DNA of 64,000 bases from Saprospiraceae bacterium (GTDB lineage: Bacteria > Bacteroidota > Bacteroidia > Chitinophagales > Saprospiraceae), in the NCBI GenBank assembly GCA_016716185.1, contig JADJWV010000002.1:62001-126000 (forward strand). Reading direction: 5' to 3'. The notes under the pieces were generated by a model, which worked only from the letters and a program-made list of their open reading frames with translations, searched no databases and was not told where the DNA came from. How positions within the stretch are numbered: position 1 is the stretch's first letter; each line of letters begins with the position of its first letter. Both the position numbers and the translations under genes were made by a program. Below are positions 29,013-38,172 of the stretch, piece by piece.

Positions 29013-29028
29013 ACTAAAAAATGTTAGT
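29013..29028. repeat. Dispersed inverted repeat, one mismatch (ACTAAAA-AA-TGTTAGT)
   Basis: The arms match at six of seven positions around a two-base spacer. It lies 24 bp after the stop codon and 9 bp before the terminator, as after the two preceding T9SS genes. Confidence 0.6.
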
Positions 29029-29037
29029 TTAATTTGT

Positions 29038-29069
29038 AAAAGTCCGGTAATGATTACCGGACTTTTTTT
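29038..29069 (+). terminator. Rho-independent terminator, third copy of the cassette
   Basis: A 13-bp perfect stem (AAAAGTCCGGTAA with TTACCGGACTTTT) has a three-base loop and ends in a T run. The core AGTCCGGTA is shared with the terminators at 21159 and 25743. Confidence 0.9.
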
Positions 29070-29435
29070 ATCATATCATATTCACTTTTTCTATATGGGT
29101 GATTCAAAAAAAAGTCATAAAACTAACGAACGTTAGTATTTAATACCTAATAACGCGTAATAAGATGAAATTGTTGCGGGTATTTTTATGAACGGATAGT
29201 ATCCTGGGTGTTCAATCCACGGTTGAAATTTCATGGGTTTCCGCATTTTTTGAAGTCGGAAGGTATAGCCACGTTTTCCAGGGTATATATAAAATACTGA
29301 AAGAAGACAAAAAACTTTACAAAAAACTTGCATTTATCACATATGAGCTTTACATTTATAGGCCAGGATCATGAGGTCTCTGCTTCAGGAGACCAGGAGA
29401 GGGTTTGATTTTTATCACTTCTTAAATCATTTTAT
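29070..29435. other. Gene-free stretch with an exact 16-bp inverted repeat and a leader hairpin
   Basis: No gene is supported. ACTAACG-AA-CGTTAGT at 29122-29137 is an exact copy of the dispersed inverted repeat, here not directly linked to a terminator. A GGTCTC/GAGACC hairpin (29375-29394) lies 41 nt before the next start codon and could be part of its untranslated leader; its role is unknown. Confidence 0.6.
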
Positions 29436-29864
29436 ATGAACCCGGTTCATTTAAGATCCCTTAAATCTTTATGTTTTTTCTTCATTTTATTTTTAGGATT
29501 CACTGTTGCGGTTTGGTCGCAGGGTAAAAATCAGATTGGTGTTCGCAATAACCAAGGTACCGGTATCCCAAACATTCTGGTGATGGTCTTCGAGAAAGGG
29601 GCTCCGCTCTGTGCCTGTCAGAATGGAAAATGTGTACCCATACCACATGCACAGGAAACCACCGGTAAAAATGGGATAGCTAAATTCGATAAGGAAAAAG
29701 ATTCCTTTAAGCCCAATACTGAATATTTAGCAACAATAAATATGATGTGCATCACTCCTCAGCCCCAATGCAACAACAACCAACAATGTGGCTCCAACAT
29801 CAGCTCTACGCCATTTACAACGGATAAAAAAGGCAAATTCAAAGGATTCAATATCGTAAAATAG
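29436..29864 (+). CDS. Small secreted Cys-rich protein, probable Ig-like beta-sandwich
   Basis: The 142-residue protein has a signal peptide (hydrophobic residues about 12-28, ending AVWSQ). The mature part has the pattern GVRNNQGTGIPNILVMVF... TTGKNGIAKFD, typical of carboxypeptidase-regulatory or bacterial Ig-like beta-sandwiches in which a G-rich loop links strands. Six cysteines are present (CACQNGKC, MMC, QC, QQCG), suggesting disulfides outside the cytoplasm. There is no T9SS sorting domain. It stands alone between larger secreted-protein genes. Function unknown. Confidence 0.65.
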   Translation: MNPVHLRSLKSLCFFFILFLGFTVAVWSQGKNQIGVRNNQGTGIPNILVMVFEKGAPLCACQNGKCVPIPHAQETTGKNGIAKFDKEKDSFKPNTEYLATINMMCITPQPQCNNNQQCGSNISSTPFTTDKKGKFKGFNIVK

Positions 29865-30028
29865 TGTGTTTGTTATGGATATTATACAATGCGTGGATCA
29901 GCTGTGAATTCTAATCAGTATGGCTTAATAATAGTAAAGCGATATTTATTTCGAACTCTTATTGACTCTTTAATTGTAGATTTAAAGCGAATTGATTTTT
30001 ATTCAATTTCAACCATCTTATAAACATT

Positions 30029-31723
30029 ATGAACCACTCTTTGATTTTCAGAACTGCAACATTCATTGCTTTGCAATTTTTCTTAAACCTGTTAACGGCT
30101 CAGAACACCTGCATAGAAGTTGGACTTACGGTTTGTGTAGGCGAGTGCCTCCCGGTCAACTATATTGGTACGGGCTCTCCCACAGCAAGCTATCAATGGT
30201 CAATCAGCTGTGGAACCATCACCAATCCCAACGATCAGAATCCGCATGAGGCTTGTTTCAATAAACCGGGGGTCTGCACCATCAAAGTAGTATGGCAGGA
30301 CCGGGGCCAGGCAAAAGATTCCTGTTCGGTAGAAGTTGTTGTTTTTGATTTACCTAAAGTCAACTTGAGTCTGGATAAAACTGAAATTTGCGAAGGGGAA
30401 TGCACAAAGTTAAACGGCTATTTTACAGGTTACCCTCCGTTCATTTTTCAGCTGCAAGCCAATAACGACGTTACCAGACATGTATTGGATACCGGTTATT
30501 TTGAACTGGAAGTTTGTCCAATTGTGAATACAGCATATTCGATACTGGTCATCACCGACGCCAATTGTACCCAGGATAGTCCAATGGCCACGACAAATCT
30601 TTATGTCACCCAGGCATTCACAGCCTCAGTTATGCAAAACAATAATGAATTATGTGCCTTTCCCGAATTTAAAAATTACCAATGGTATGCCTGCAATGAT
30701 ACAATACTCTTGTCCACACTCAATTGCTTTGCGCCAGATACAAATGGATGTTACTGTGTAATAGTCGATGATGGAATTTGTAAAGACACGGGATGTTCGA
30801 GTTTTGCCTGTGATTTAACCTGCTCGTTTGCGTTTCCGGATACAGCTTGTATTGGTGATTCCGTTCAAATCTTTTATACAGGCAATGGCGGGCCCAATAC
30901 GATATTCAACTGGCTGCTCGATATCGATTTATTCAAGGGCCTGCATTTTTTTAATGTCAATACACTGGACCTCATTTATACGATTCCGGGTTGTTATCCC
31001 ATTTCACTTGAGGTCAAAGAAGGCAATTGCGTCAGACAATGTACGGATACGATTTGCATCATTGAAAAACCATGCAGCTGTGATTCCTTCACTACAAATT
31101 ATGTCTATCCGATTTATGCGGCACCTTCGGGTTGCTGCTTTGAAGTGGGAGGGGATATCGCTTCCCTGAAATGTTTTACATCCATGCATGTCGTTGTCAG
31201 TAATGGAAGTTTTTCAAACATCCAGCCCAATCTGAATTGGAATGCCAATCTGATCCAACCAAATGTTTTACAATTTATTTCTGCAGCCGGGGCATTCCCA
31301 CCGGGCAACTTTGTAGCGGGAAGTTTTTGTGTATCCGGTGCATCATTCTATACCATCGATGTCATTTATTTTTATTCCGTACTTGGAGTTCGCGATTCCT
31401 GTAAGTTTCGTTATGTTTTCGATTGTCCATGGCCTCCGGATCCGGTGAGCTGTGATTCTTTATTTAGTTTTTTGGAAAAACAACATACACTTCCTTCGTT
31501 TTGCTGTTTTAATATTCATACCGACAATCCATACCCAAACACCTTTAATCAGGTTTATGTGACTATTCAATCGGGTACATTTTCAAACACTCAGGCAAAT
31601 ACACAAGCTGGGTTCAATTTGCTTTCCAATAATTTGCAGGATTTTAGTTTTGACCATGCTTCGGGATTTATTCCTCCTGGGGATGAGCCTGCCCGCCTGG
31701 TTTTGTGTAAACAATTCAAATAA
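30029..31723 (+). CDS. Large T9SS-type secreted protein, 5' part before a frameshift
   Basis: The 564-residue frame begins with a signal peptide (ALQFFLNLLTAQ). It continues with a PKD/Ig-like region (about residues 30-120) and other Cys-containing beta modules, then enters a tandem array of Cys-rich repeats of about 124 residues; repeat 1 starts near 31073 and repeat 2 near 31445. Reading stops being repeat-like after GFIPPGDEPA near 31690, and the conserved continuation (FCV... DTC... FVCPG) is found in the next frame. Removing one base near 31692-31697 restores the repeat with the normal spacing between PPG and FCV. The piece alone would lack a sorting domain. It and the following entry are best read as one gene, 30029-34244. 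Confidence 0.8.
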   Translation: MNHSLIFRTATFIALQFFLNLLTAQNTCIEVGLTVCVGECLPVNYIGTGSPTASYQWSISCGTITNPNDQNPHEACFNKPGVCTIKVVWQDRGQAKDSCSVEVVVFDLPKVNLSLDKTEICEGECTKLNGYFTGYPPFIFQLQANNDVTRHVLDTGYFELEVCPIVNTAYSILVITDANCTQDSPMATTNLYVTQAFTASVMQNNNELCAFPEFKNYQWYACNDTILLSTLNCFAPDTNGCYCVIVDDGICKDTGCSSFACDLTCSFAFPDTACIGDSVQIFYTGNGGPNTIFNWLLDIDLFKGLHFFNVNTLDLIYTIPGCYPISLEVKEGNCVRQCTDTICIIEKPCSCDSFTTNYVYPIYAAPSGCCFEVGGDIASLKCFTSMHVVVSNGSFSNIQPNLNWNANLIQPNVLQFISAAGAFPPGNFVAGSFCVSGASFYTIDVIYFYSVLGVRDSCKFRYVFDCPWPPDPVSCDSLFSFLEKQHTLPSFCCFNIHTDNPYPNTFNQVYVTIQSGTFSNTQANTQAGFNLLSNNLQDFSFDHASGFIPPGDEPARLVLCKQFK

Positions 31724-34244
31724 TCCGGTAAAAGTAAATGTACACTACATATCATCTCATGCGATGGGCAATGACACGTGTAGTTTCGAATTTGAATTCG
31801 TTTGTCCCGGACCTGACCAGAAATTGTGTTGTGACTCGACATCTGTTCAATTGATGGATTTGCCTCCCGGACCGGGTGGATCCTGTTGTTATGATGTCCA
31901 CGTCAATTCCAATCAACCGAAATGTTTCAGCCAGATTTGTTTTTCTGCCAGCACTGGAAATTTTACCAACATCATTGCAAATACAGGTTGGAATGCCACT
32001 TCAACTCCAAATGGCATTTGCTTCATTCCAACCGGACTTTTTGTTCCTTCAGGTCCGGTAAATCCCGGTTCGTTTTGCCTGAACGGGGCATCTAATCCTG
32101 TTTATATCACTGTTGATTTTTACGACTTGAATGGGATGCTGATGGACTCGTGTCGCAAAGTGATCACTAAAGAATGTTCGAGTCCGCCGGAACCCTGTAA
32201 TTGCGATTCGTTGCAAGCAAATATTCAATCGACCTCCGCGATGCCGGGTTTATGTTGTTATGAGCTGAATGCAAATATCCCGTCCGCCAATTGTTTTCGG
32301 AAAGTTCAATTACTATTGAGTGCAGGTCAATTCAGCAATGTCAATGCGAATTCCGGATTTGTTGCGACTACCAACAATGCACAGGATATTTGTTTCAATG
32401 CGATTGGACCGTTTTTTCCGGCAGGGAATATAACACCAGGTTCATTCTGTGTCACCGGAGCCGCAGTGTACCAGATCACAGTTTTGTTTTTTTACAACAA
32501 TACCGGTGTGACAGATACCTGTATTTTTAGGTATAGTTTTGATTGTCCGACACCGCCACCTCTTTGTTTGTGCGATTCCATTTCAACACAAATTCTGCAA
32601 ACCAGCCAGTTGCCCGGGGTCTGTTGTTACGATATCCAGGCTACGATCCCGGGAGCCAACTGCATCAGCCATATGGAACTGCAACTAACGAGTGGTAGTT
32701 TTTCGAATGTACAAACCGCAACAGGTTGGACAGCGACTGTAAGCAGTCCACAAACCATAAGTCTTACCCACAGTTCCGGTTTCGTGCCCCCCGGTTTCAT
32801 TCAACCGGTCAATTTCTGTGTGGTTGGATCCAATCTTCACACGATCACGGTGATCTATTATTTGAATTCAGGTGGTGTCAAAGATACTTGTGTCTATTCG
32901 CAGCCCTTTGACTGTCCGCCTGTAATGGATACATTATGTGTGGGTACACAATGTCCTTCGATGTCGAGAGCATGGCAAACAGTTGCTTTGGGTCTGACGC
33001 AGGTGTACGATCTCGAAGTGTATCAATGTAAACTCATCGTCGCAGGTCAGTTTACCATGGCGGGAAATGTTCCTGTGAACAACATTGCTGCATGGGATGG
33101 TACCAACTGGACGCCTTTAGCACAGGGAGTAAGCGGTATCGTAAGCGTTTTAGAAGTACATAATGGGCTGCTCTTTGTTGGCGGTCAGTTTAATACGGCA
33201 GGAAATTTGAACAATGTCAATAACCTTGCAAGCTGGAATGGAATCAGCTGGTCGCATTTGGATAATGGTGTGACCGCTACAGGAGGAGCCTATGTTACTG
33301 CGCTTAAAAGTACACCCAATGGATTGCTTATTGGCGGAAATTTCAATACAGCTGGATTGAATTCAAATTTAAATTGCCAGAACATTACCAGTTGGAATGG
33401 GAATGCATTTGTAAATAACTACAACAATGGTTTTAACGGGCCGGTATATACGATTTCGGAATTCAACGGACAATTGATTGCCGGAGGTTCATTTACATTT
33501 CCCCATCTGAACATTGCTGCCTGGAATGGTTCGACCTGGAACAACCTGTCCGGAGGAATAAATTTATCTCAACAGATCATTTCGCGTGGAGTTTTCAGTC
33601 AATTTGTATATAATAATAATCTGTTAGTTGGTGGACAATTCATTAATACTAGCAATGTGAATACCACGCAAAATATTGCAGTTTGGAATGGATTTAACTG
33701 GTTTGCGATTCCCGGCGGTGATATCCCGGATACCATTTCCAGAGTTAATGATTTTTTGCCCTTCAACGGCAAATTATATGTTGGTGGTGAATTTAATATG
33801 GTTGCCAATCAGAGTATCCTGGGTGTTGCAGAATGGAATGGTGTCAACTGGTCTACCACCAATCATCTGTTTAAAGTGACGAGGGCATTGGAAGCTTATG
33901 ATTCCTGTGGTGCACTCAGCTGCGATATGTATTCAGGGGGAGAGGGATTTTTGAATCGGTGGATCTGTGTTACAAGTGTCAACGATCAGAAAAGCAGATC
34001 TATTACGAGATTGTATCCCAATCCTACAAGAGACATTCTAAAAATCAGTTGGTCGGAAAATCTCTCAATATTTAGTGGGACAATTGAAGTGAGGGATCTG
34101 CAGGGGAAAACATACAAACGTTTATCTCTTGATCGGGAAAACATCGACCAGATATCGATACAAAATTTACCACCCGGATGTTATTTGTTGGAATTGCAAA
34201 AGATCCAAACTAAACCAGAAATGTATATATTTATGAAATTCTAG
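31656..34244 (+). CDS. Large T9SS-type secreted protein, 3' part after the frameshift
   Basis: The true continuation starts near 31692; the codons before it merely overlap the upstream frame. No signal peptide is present, which supports the split-gene reading. It completes Cys-rich repeat 2 and holds repeats 3 to 5 (from about 31827, 32196 and 32565), each with CDS near the start, CCY/CCF, G-S-F-C-V and D-T-C... F-D-C-P. Residues encoded from about 32960 to 33900 form a propeller-like domain with blades of type VGGQFNTAG ... NIAxWNGxxW, similar to Rax2-like repeats. A T9SS type A sorting domain (YPNPTRDIL, LPPGCYLLEL) ends the protein. Expected to be a surface or released protein; function unknown. 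Confidence 0.8.
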   Translation: MLRDLFLLGMSLPAWFCVNNSNNPVKVNVHYISSHAMGNDTCSFEFEFVCPGPDQKLCCDSTSVQLMDLPPGPGGSCCYDVHVNSNQPKCFSQICFSASTGNFTNIIANTGWNATSTPNGICFIPTGLFVPSGPVNPGSFCLNGASNPVYITVDFYDLNGMLMDSCRKVITKECSSPPEPCNCDSLQANIQSTSAMPGLCCYELNANIPSANCFRKVQLLLSAGQFSNVNANSGFVATTNNAQDICFNAIGPFFPAGNITPGSFCVTGAAVYQITVLFFYNNTGVTDTCIFRYSFDCPTPPPLCLCDSISTQILQTSQLPGVCCYDIQATIPGANCISHMELQLTSGSFSNVQTATGWTATVSSPQTISLTHSSGFVPPGFIQPVNFCVVGSNLHTITVIYYLNSGGVKDTCVYSQPFDCPPVMDTLCVGTQCPSMSRAWQTVALGLTQVYDLEVYQCKLIVAGQFTMAGNVPVNNIAAWDGTNWTPLAQGVSGIVSVLEVHNGLLFVGGQFNTAGNLNNVNNLASWNGISWSHLDNGVTATGGAYVTALKSTPNGLLIGGNFNTAGLNSNLNCQNITSWNGNAFVNNYNNGFNGPVYTISEFNGQLIAGGSFTFPHLNIAAWNGSTWNNLSGGINLSQQIISRGVFSQFVYNNNLLVGGQFINTSNVNTTQNIAVWNGFNWFAIPGGDIPDTISRVNDFLPFNGKLYVGGEFNMVANQSILGVAEWNGVNWSTTNHLFKVTRALEAYDSCGALSCDMYSGGEGFLNRWICVTSVNDQKSRSITRLYPNPTRDILKISWSENLSIFSGTIEVRDLQGKTYKRLSLDRENIDQISIQNLPPGCYLLELQKIQTKPEMYIFMKF

Positions 34245-34376
34245 ATTTAAATATTAAGTTGAGTTAACAATATACGTCAATTAGTAATTTGATATTTGCA
34301 ATGCATAAGAAACAGTATTCGCATTTCTGGAGAATAATCCAAGATGAATAACTTGTTTAAACGCAGCACATAAAGT

Positions 34377-34407
34377 GTTGTTTTATTCGTAAAGATTAAT
34401 AAATTTG
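34377..34407 (+). promoter_or_regulatory. Bacteroidota-type promoter for the small lipoprotein gene
   Basis: GTTG at 34377-34380 and TAAATTTG at 34400-34407 are separated by 19 nt, the canonical Bacteroidota spacing. The start codon follows 17 nt after the -7 box, giving a short leader. Confidence 0.65.
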
Positions 34408-34423
34408 TACCAAATTATCAGTT

Positions 34424-34759
34424 ATGACTAATAAATCTTTGTATTTACTCGCCTTTGTTGGTATGATTCTGTTATCCATTGCTTGTGGAAGCGATGATGA
34501 TGATGGTGGATCTACTCCTTGTTCTGTGAATTATGGTGTGGAGCTTCAGGATGAATTGAATGCGCTGAATGCTGCTGCTCAAGCGTATGGTCTGAATCCA
34601 AATATGACTACTTGTCTCGCATACAAGAATGCCGCACAGGCTTATGTGAATGCATTGGAACCATATGGTAATTGCAGTCTACTTACAGGCCAGCAACGGG
34701 CTGATTGGGAAGCATCATTAAATGCTGCTAAAGCTTCTGTGGCAGCAATCCAATGCTAA
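34424..34759 (+). CDS. Small lipoprotein of unknown function
   Basis: The 111-residue protein has a signal sequence with the lipobox SIAC at residues about 18-21, followed by GSDDDDGG. An acidic stretch just after the lipidated cysteine is common for exported Bacteroidota lipoproteins and may act in surface targeting, which is inference. The mature part is helical and alanine-rich with three further cysteines (PCSV, TTCLAY, GNCSLL) and a final cysteine. No family is recognised. It has its own promoter and sits alone. Confidence 0.75.
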   Translation: MTNKSLYLLAFVGMILLSIACGSDDDDGGSTPCSVNYGVELQDELNALNAAAQAYGLNPNMTTCLAYKNAAQAYVNALEPYGNCSLLTGQQRADWEASLNAAKASVAAIQC

Positions 34760-35130
34760 ATAAGTATAACAAGCTTTTTGCTGGAATTTTAAATTATTTA
34801 TTCAGACCGACGCTAAAGTTAATAGGGTATAACTATTTCAATTGCGGAAACACAATATCAATAGTCGTCGTTTCCAATATCTTTCTGCAATCAATTATAA
34901 TTTTCACCTTAAATCAAGCAATATTTCCTCAATAAGTTTATTCACATTATTGATAGCGGTTGGAGCGGTGAATTTTAATGTGGGAATTGATAAATTCAGA
35001 GTTTGGAATTCGCGGTTTTAACTAATTGTGAAACGATCAGGTATCCCAGAAAGTAAGGGAAGTTGCTTTGCCAATTTAATTTATTAACTTTGTTGCTGTT
35101 ACTCCAACGGTTTACATTTGATTTTTATTA
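34760..35130. other. Gene-free AT-rich stretch before the Wzi/RemB-like gene
   Basis: No gene is convincing in these 371 bp; a 60-codon frame at its start has no recognisable content. The only clear signal is the promoter at 35062-35092. Confidence 0.5.
35062..35092 (+). promoter_or_regulatory. Bacteroidota-type promoter for the Wzi/RemB-like gene
   Basis: GTTG at 35062-35065 and TAACTTTG at 35085-35092 have a 19-nt spacer. The GTG start of the gene follows 38 nt downstream. Confidence 0.6.
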
Positions 35131-36837
35131 GTGACATTTACTATTCGCTTTCAAGGGATTTTTTTAGGTATAGTTTGGATACTATCATCGATGAGCGGGC
35201 CCCATATATCAATTGCCCAATCCGGATTTTATATTCCTATAGAAACAGAACAAAATGATCTCGAAAATCTGCAGACACACTCGGGCATTTTATATAAGTT
35301 CCACAACGGTATAAAGCCTTATAGAAGGATTGCTGTAGCTCAGCAATTGGGAGAATTCACGGACTCTGCACAGTCTGAATTAAATCCATACATACATGCT
35401 GCCAGGAAGCATTTTCCCGATTGTAATTTTTCGGGAGAATCTGCCGAAGCTCAAGTAGCAGATTCTATAAAACCAGTTTTGAATCATTTCTATAAGGATG
35501 GCAAACACTTTTACAGTTATTCCAATGATCATTTTTCATTTGCCGTTGATCCTGTGCTGCAGCTTGGTTTTGGAAAAGAGAGTAAAAACACCGACTACCT
35601 GTATCTGAATCAAAGAGGACTTCAATTGCAGGCCGGCATTGATCAAAAATTCAATGCCAGGTTATTCATTTTGGAAACACAACAATCTGCTTTGTCTTTT
35701 GTAAATGAATACGAGCAATTGTACGATGCGTTTCCCGGAGCAGGACTTTACAAAAACTACGAAGGAAAGTTGATTAAACTCAACCGGGGATACGATTACC
35801 TGTTGGCTGAAGGGGAACTTTCTTACGATGCCAGCAGGCATGTCAGTATCAGTGTAGGGCACGGAAAAAATTTTGTTGGGTTTGGGCAGAGAAGTTTGCT
35901 TTTATCTGATTTTTCAGCCCCTTATTTTTTTCTAAAATTGCAGACGAACGTCTGGAAATTGCATTATCAGAATATTTACGCCGAGCTCAGTTCAGAAACC
36001 CTGGCCGACAAGGGGAACCGACTCCTTCCGAAAAAATACATGGCTTCGCATGTACTCAGTTTGAATATTACGAAGCGGTGGAATCTCGGATTGTTTGAAT
36101 CCGTTGTATTTGGAAGGCAAAACCAGTTTGAATTTCAGTATTTAAACCCCGTCATACTTTTCCGTTTTGTCGAGCAATCGTTGGGAAGCCCCGATAATGC
36201 ATTTTTGGGATTGCAGTCTCAATATTTGCAGAATAAATCAATGATGTTATATGGTCAACTCATTTTTGATGAATTCCTGTTGAAGGAATTTGTTCAATTC
36301 AGTGGGTGGTGGGGAAATAAATACGGCGCGCAATTGGGCTTGAAATACTTCGATGCATTCCGGATAAAGGACCTGGGTATTCAGGCCGAATGGAATGTGG
36401 TCAGACCCTATACATATACATTCAGAGACAGCATCGCAAATTACAGCCACTATCATCAGTCGCTGGCGCATCCTTTGGGTGCAAATTTTTCCGAATGGCT
36501 GTGCAAAATCAGTTACCGAATTTCAGATAGGGCATTCTTGAAATTCTCTGCCAACTATTATCAAAAGGGCTTAGACCGGGACAGTTTTAATTTTGGTGGA
36601 AATATCCTCAAAGATTACGATACCCGTATCGGCGATTCAGATAATTTTTTATTGCAAGGTGAAAAGCATCGGGTTCTCAATTTTAAATTGGAAAGCGCTT
36701 ATAAATTGTGGCCTCAAACTTATCTGGATCTTGGGATTTATTTAAGGAATGAAAATTCCGGATTAAACAAACGAACGTTCGTTTGGTTTCAATTGGGCTT
36801 TCGGATGACGATAGCCAAACAAAGCTTTGATCTATAA
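35131..36837 (+). CDS. Wzi/RemB-like outer membrane beta-barrel protein
   Basis: The 568-residue protein starts at GTG; a TGA four codons upstream excludes a longer frame. A signal peptide (GIFLGIVWILSS... SIAQ) precedes an N-terminal segment with LYKFHNGIKPYRR, which resembles RemB/Wzi-type proteins of Bacteroidota. The rest has many alternating, aromatic-ended strands typical of a large outer membrane barrel (KLHYQNIYAELSS, RLFILETQQSALSF), ending in a strand with a near-terminal aromatic (FRMTIAKQSFDL). Wzi anchors capsule to the outer membrane; RemB is a cell-surface protein tied to gliding in Flavobacterium. The exact function is unsettled. The last bases overlap the leader of cinA, so the two are probably co-transcribed. 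Confidence 0.65.
   Translation: MTFTIRFQGIFLGIVWILSSMSGPHISIAQSGFYIPIETEQNDLENLQTHSGILYKFHNGIKPYRRIAVAQQLGEFTDSAQSELNPYIHAARKHFPDCNFSGESAEAQVADSIKPVLNHFYKDGKHFYSYSNDHFSFAVDPVLQLGFGKESKNTDYLYLNQRGLQLQAGIDQKFNARLFILETQQSALSFVNEYEQLYDAFPGAGLYKNYEGKLIKLNRGYDYLLAEGELSYDASRHVSISVGHGKNFVGFGQRSLLLSDFSAPYFFLKLQTNVWKLHYQNIYAELSSETLADKGNRLLPKKYMASHVLSLNITKRWNLGLFESVVFGRQNQFEFQYLNPVILFRFVEQSLGSPDNAFLGLQSQYLQNKSMMLYGQLIFDEFLLKEFVQFSGWWGNKYGAQLGLKYFDAFRIKDLGIQAEWNVVRPYTYTFRDSIANYSHYHQSLAHPLGANFSEWLCKISYRISDRAFLKFSANYYQKGLDRDSFNFGGNILKDYDTRIGDSDNFLLQGEKHRVLNFKLESAYKLWPQTYLDLGIYLRNENSGLNKRTFVWFQLGFRMTIAKQSFDL
36768..36785. repeat. Perfect 18-bp palindrome inside the Wzi/RemB-like gene
   Basis: CAAACGAACGTTCGTTTG is fully self-complementary. 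Its core ACGAACGTTCGT also occurs inside the WbpD-type gene at 53346-53357, and it resembles the dispersed ACTAACR-NN-YGTTAGT repeat. In both genes it encodes Arg-Thr-Phe-Val. Confidence 0.6.
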
Positions 36838-36844
36838 CCCAGCT

Positions 36845-38110
36845 ATGAGAATATCATTACTTGTTATTGGCGATGAAATTTTACTGGGGCAGGTGGTTGA
36901 TACCAACGCCTCAGCAATGGCCAAAATATTATACGAATCGGGACTGCACATTCAATCCAAATTGACCGTTTCTGATGTGGAACATGAGATCATCAAGGGA
37001 TTGGAATTTCTATCAGCGGATTCTGATGTGGTACTGATGACCGGAGGATTGGGCCCCACCAAAGACGACGTCACCAAAAAATCTCTTGCAAAATTTCTAA
37101 GTCGGCCATTGGTTTTCAGCGAAGAAGCCAAATTGCATTTGGAAATGTTCCTCAGAAAAAGAAACCGGGATATAGATGCATTGCAGTTGAGCCAATGTTA
37201 TATTCCTGAAGGATCGACGCTTTTGAACAATGATCTGGGGACGGCTCAGGGGATCTGGGTTCGTTTATCAAACACCACATACATCTCGATGCCGGGAGTT
37301 CCTTATGAAATGGAATCCATCCTGAAAAATGAGGTCATGCCACTATTCTCAAAGTTTCCCCGTCAGCAAAAGATATTACACAAAAGTTTACTAACAGGAG
37401 GCCTTGGTGAAACCCAAATTGCAGCCCGCATAGAACCTTTGTTGAGCGATATGCCTCAACAGCTGAAGTTGGCTTATCTCCCTTCCATTGGAAAGGTCAG
37501 ACTCCGCTTGACTTTACAACAATCGGAAAATGATATCGATGTTGCTCTTTTAGATAGATATTTTGGGATCATCTATAAAGAATTGGAGGACGTGGCCATT
37601 GCAGAAGGAAATTTAAGCATTGAGGAGATGATTGGCCAGGTGCTAAAGGAAGCTGGCCTGACCCTGTCTACCGCAGAAAGTTGCACCGGAGGATTGATAG
37701 CCAGGAAAATATGTTTAATTCCAGGCGCATCTGACTACTACCGGGGAAGTGTTGTCGCCTATCAAAACGAACTGAAAGAAAACCTCCTTGAAGTTGAGGC
37801 CGATATCCTCGAGCGGGATGGAGCCGTAAGTGAAGCTTGTGTAATCGGGATGGTATCCGGTGCATGCAAACATCTCCAAAGCGATTTTTCAATAGCCTGC
37901 TCGGGCATTGCGGGGCCTACAGGAGGGAGCGAAGACAAGCCGGTTGGAACGGTTTGGATGGCATGTGGCAGAGAAAATGACATCATCACTAAGAAATATG
38001 TATTTCCCTGGGATCGCCGCAGAAATATTGAAGCCACCTCGGTATATGCTTTGCTTCTTTTCTGGCAATACCTGAATTCGAGAAAGATCTTCCAACCACA
38101 TGTTTCCTGA
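36845..38110 (+). CDS. cinA: CinA-family nicotinamide-nucleotide amidohydrolase / competence-damage protein
   Basis: The 421-residue protein starts at the ATG at 36845 (MRISLLVIGDEILLGQ); an ATG at 36827 lies inside the previous gene. The N-terminal half is a MoCF-type domain (VIGDEIL, MTGGLGPTKDDVTK), which in characterised CinA homologues can hydrolyse ADP-ribose. The C-terminal domain (about residues 260-415) has the amidase core STAESCTGG, YRGSVVAY and CSGIAGPTGG for conversion of NMN to nicotinic acid mononucleotide in pyridine-nucleotide salvage. The protein is cytoplasmic. It follows the Wzi/RemB-like gene with no gap and precedes the E2 gene by 62 bp. Confidence 0.93.
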   Translation: MRISLLVIGDEILLGQVVDTNASAMAKILYESGLHIQSKLTVSDVEHEIIKGLEFLSADSDVVLMTGGLGPTKDDVTKKSLAKFLSRPLVFSEEAKLHLEMFLRKRNRDIDALQLSQCYIPEGSTLLNNDLGTAQGIWVRLSNTTYISMPGVPYEMESILKNEVMPLFSKFPRQQKILHKSLLTGGLGETQIAARIEPLLSDMPQQLKLAYLPSIGKVRLRLTLQQSENDIDVALLDRYFGIIYKELEDVAIAEGNLSIEEMIGQVLKEAGLTLSTAESCTGGLIARKICLIPGASDYYRGSVVAYQNELKENLLEVEADILERDGAVSEACVIGMVSGACKHLQSDFSIACSGIAGPTGGSEDKPVGTVWMACGRENDIITKKYVFPWDRRRNIEATSVYALLLFWQYLNSRKIFQPHVS

Positions 38111-38149
38111 TAAGGGGTTCCGGGCGTTTCTTCCGGACTGCAAATTGAT

Positions 38150-38157
38150 TACTTTTG
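38150..38157 (+). promoter_or_regulatory. Possible -7 element (TACTTTTG) for the E2 gene
   Basis: The octamer fits TAnnTTTG and lies 15 nt before the start. A GTTTC near 38126 is a poor match for the upstream element, so the call is weak. Confidence 0.35.
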
Positions 38158-38172
38158 CCTAAATTTTAAGGT

